A stretch of DNA of 64,000 nt, taken from the NCBI GenBank assembly GCA_900551895.1, contig URXX01000004.1, forward strand, positions 1 through 64,000, written 5' to 3'. Each line of letters opens with the position of its first letter. The stretch's first letter is position 1. Origin of the DNA: an uncultured Lachnospiraceae bacterium. GTDB lineage: Bacteria > Bacillota > Clostridia > Lachnospirales > Lachnospiraceae. The notes beneath the pieces were generated by a model. That model searched no databases and was not told the DNA's origin. It saw only the letters and a program-made list of their open reading frames with translations. Of the stretch, positions 62,267 to 64,000 are shown one piece after another. Made by a program: the position numbers and the translations under genes.

Positions 62267-62305
62267 ATGGATAGTATAATTGAAGAGGCAGTGATAAAAA
62301 GATAA
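62267..62305 (+). CDS. 12-codon leader ORF
   Basis: ATG GAT... TAA coding MDSIIEEAVIKR, behind a good ribosome site AAAGGGAGTGAG, ending 27 bases before the next ATG. It is too short for a function as a protein, but the ribosome site is better than needed by chance. It could be a regulatory leader peptide or a decayed gene start. Confidence 0.4.
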   Translation: MDSIIEEAVIKR

Positions 62306-62332
62306 AAATTTATTATGAGAGGAGAGAAATAT

Positions 62333-62644
62333 ATGAGTAGAAAACGTAAAAGTATCATTTCTTTAGTAACGGTAGCATTATTAAGTATGTGTTTAGCATT
62401 ACCTGTTTTTGCAAAGGCAGAGGCGAGATTGCAGGTAGACATTTGTCCGCAATGTAAACAAAAAACAGCCGTGATTTCTTACAATTATAGTTCATGGCAA
62501 CAGAATGGAACTGTATGGCATAATGATCACTCTGATGTTAAATATCGTAGGTATAAATACAGAAACATTAAATGTAATAGTTGTACTTATAAAGAAAAAG
62601 ACGCAGTGGATGTTGAAGAAAAAGTGGTTTGTCCAAATAATTAA
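62333..62644 (+). CDS. Small secreted protein with paired CxxC motifs
   Basis: 103 residues, no known family. Signal peptide (about 1-29, ending AKAEA after LPVFA), then a domain with CPQC near 36-39 and CNSC near 83-86, a spacing like a zinc ribbon, plus several His and Tyr (NGTVWHNDHSD). It may bind zinc outside the cell or form disulfides. ATG 62333 is chosen because GAGAGGAGAG lies in front of it; the in-frame ATG 62315 overlaps that sequence. It precedes the solute-binding-like gene. Confidence 0.7.
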   Translation: MSRKRKSIISLVTVALLSMCLALPVFAKAEARLQVDICPQCKQKTAVISYNYSSWQQNGTVWHNDHSDVKYRRYKYRNIKCNSCTYKEKDAVDVEEKVVCPNN

Positions 62645-62660
62645 ATTTATATTATATAAA

Positions 62661-62689
62661 GGAGAGAGGTGTACCTTTTAGGTACACCT
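62661..62689 (+). promoter_or_regulatory. Ribosome site separated from its start by a perfect hairpin
   Basis: GGAGAG (62661-62666) is followed by AGGTGTACC-TTTTA-GGTACACCT (62667-62689), a nine-pair perfect stem, then ten bases and the ATG at 62700. Without folding, the ribosome site would be 33 bases from the start; the hairpin brings it to a usable distance. Confidence 0.55.
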
Positions 62690-62699
62690 ACTAAATTAT

Positions 62700-64000
62700 A
62701 TGAGAAAAAAACAAAAATGGATATTATTTTTTTCAGTTTTAATAGGTGGATTTATTTTTTTCAATCTTCTATTTTTAAAACAGAAAGGCAATGATAAAGA
62801 AGAACAGACAACCCTCTCTATTTGCACGGAGGAAGAGTTAGAACCTATAATGGATACTATGACGCAGTGCTACAACGAATATTACAATGAAAATGTAAAG
62901 TTTGAGGTCACCTATCTTCCAAAAGAACCCATGCAAAGAGAAAGTATGTGTAAGAGATTGCAGACGGAACTCATGTCGGGAAAGGGAAAAGATATTTATC
63001 TGATGTCTGAATGGTCAAGGGAATTTGAAAATGCAACGGGGCTTTTCGGAGATCCTAACAAACTGATGTATAATGGTGTGCTGGCAGACATGACGGAGTG
63101 GACAAAGAAAGATAAAAGTTTTCAAGAGTGTTTTCAACCTGTAATGGAGGCAGGACAGGCGGACGGAAAACAATATTTGTTGCCAATAACTTTTCGTGTT
63201 CCTATGCTTATGAGAGAAGAAAGAGGAACAGACTTTACGGAAGAAACGTTAAAACCACTTGTAAAATTGATTGATGAAAAATCAGAATTATTACAGGAAA
63301 TAGCACCATATATGTTTATTTTTTCAAAAGAATGGATTGGTAACTGCATTGATTACGAAAAACAAAAAGTAACCGTATCTGAGAAAGAGATAGAAAAAGT
63401 ATTACGATATGAAGTGGAAAAAAATAAGAAAGGAGTAGATGGTTCAAAAGAGAAATTTGTTGCTTATTTGGGGGATTTTAGAAAAGATGTGGAAAAAGAA
63501 CATACTCTCTATCAATATATACCGATGATTACATTGGACGGGAAGCCAATGGCGAAAATTTACAATTATATTGCTATCGGAAGAAACTGTAAAGAAAAGG
63601 AGAGAGCATATCAATTTGCAAGACTTTTTTGGCAGAAAGATTTTGCGGAAGGAACTGGAATTAAAATAGACGTACAAGATGATAGTTCATATAGAAGCGG
63701 TGGCAATGTTATTTATGAGATGTTAGGAGTTCCGGTTTGTAAAACAGCATGGGAAGAATGGGCGTTGAATATGGCTGTACCGGGAACAGAGCAACAGGAG
63801 AATACACCCGAACAGATAGAAGATATACACAGATATTTAAGGGCAGCATCGCAAGTGCAGACAGCACGGTTTATCAGTGATTTTGATATTACAGGAAATG
63901 AAGTGCAGACGCTTTTTATAGACGAAGACGGATACACTTTTCGGACAGATTTTCCCGATATAGAAGAAAGAGTGAAAGAGGCGGCAAAAATACTTTATCG
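62700..64000 (+). CDS. Membrane-anchored extracellular solute-binding-like protein (3' end outside window)
   Basis: The frame is open from ATG 62700 to the window end (433 residues so far). A helix at about 9-28 (WILFFSVLIGGFIFFNLLFL) anchors it outside; there is no lipobox Cys. The remainder resembles family 1 solute-binding proteins: ELEPIMDTMTQCYNEYY, ELMSGKGKDIYLMSEWS, then VLADMTEWTK and ADGKQYLLPITF. Anchoring by a helix rather than lipid is unusual for such proteins, so it may be a sensor subunit. No nearby complete ribosome site is seen except the hairpin-spaced one. Transport partners, if any, lie past the window. Confidence 0.72.
   Translation, partial: MRKKQKWILFFSVLIGGFIFFNLLFLKQKGNDKEEQTTLSICTEEELEPIMDTMTQCYNEYYNENVKFEVTYLPKEPMQRESMCKRLQTELMSGKGKDIYLMSEWSREFENATGLFGDPNKLMYNGVLADMTEWTKKDKSFQECFQPVMEAGQADGKQYLLPITFRVPMLMREERGTDFTEETLKPLVKLIDEKSELLQEIAPYMFIFSKEWIGNCIDYEKQKVTVSEKEIEKVLRYEVEKNKKGVDGSKEKFVAYLGDFRKDVEKEHTLYQYIPMITLDGKPMAKIYNYIAIGRNCKEKERAYQFARLFWQKDFAEGTGIKIDVQDDSSYRSGGNVIYEMLGVPVCKTAWEEWALNMAVPGTEQQENTPEQIEDIHRYLRAASQVQTARFISDFDITGNEVQTLFIDEDGYTFRTDFPDIEERVKEAAKILY

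Overview
The window looks like a chromosome segment of a low-GC, spore-forming Clostridia, most likely Lachnospiraceae. The reasons are the SpoVT gene, the SCIFF peptide with its radical SAM maturase, a fused secDF, the hemZ-hisS-aspS order, DUF4364/DUF1385/DUF368 families, Zn-type L31, a clostridial M-box, and AT-rich codon use with strong AGGAGG ribosome sites. The family assignment is an inference from gene content; no rRNA is present.

Layout. 1-2.5 kb is a small accessory patch: the tail of an Rpn-type nuclease, a gene remnant, a divergent MerR/GNAT pair sharing a MerR-type promoter, and an anchored FMN-bind-like protein. 2.6-8.8 kb is housekeeping: pth, mfd, a parvulin-like lipoprotein, a YqeY protein and spoVT. 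8.9-13.2 kb is the SCIFF locus: a TIGR04086 membrane protein, the 47-residue SCIFF precursor, its maturase and secDF. 13.2-23.1 kb holds recJ, apt, the (p)ppGpp synthetase/hydrolase, an MBL hydrolase, hemZ, hisS and aspS. 23.1-24.4 kb is a divergent pair resembling C. difficile CD3073/CD3072 (ECF S component and TudS-like desulfidase). 24.5-27.1 kb has two tandem tRNA-Gly genes, a BusR-like GntR-RCK_C regulator and an APC permease behind two 30-bp palindromes. 27.2-30.7 kb is a THF-riboswitch operon (folT, thyA, dfrA, a MATE pump). 30.7-32.4 kb is mgtE behind an M-box. 32.4-51.7 kb is mostly housekeeping (methyltransferase, Hsp33, NadE, S1 protein, CBS pyrophosphatase, TcdA, RarA, malic enzyme, Rho, L31, PrmC, RF1), with a candidate GNAT toxin-antitoxin pair at 40.5-41.4 kb. 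51.9-56.5 kb is a 1544-residue wall-anchored GH84 enzyme. 56.6-62.1 kb holds an ABC exporter, DUF2156, an aminotransferase, DUF368 and a DNA alkylation repair protein. 62.2-64.0 kb has a 12-codon leader ORF, a small secreted CxxC protein and an anchored solute-binding-like protein that runs off the edge.

How it works together. Several units are wired to small-molecule or metal signals visible in DNA or RNA: THF for folate uptake and thymidylate synthesis, Mg2+ for MgtE, probably c-di-AMP for the APC permease, and an unknown ligand for the MerR/GNAT pair. The SCIFF precursor is separated from its maturase by an intrinsic terminator, which should give much more precursor than enzyme, and the maturase is nearly fused to secDF. 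The most promising under-described items are the GntR-RCK_C/APC unit with its paired operators, the twin 23-bp repeats before SCIFF, the desulfidase/ECF pair, the GNAT pair, and the hairpin-spaced ribosome site at 62.67 kb. No CRISPR array, complete insertion sequence or prophage was seen.
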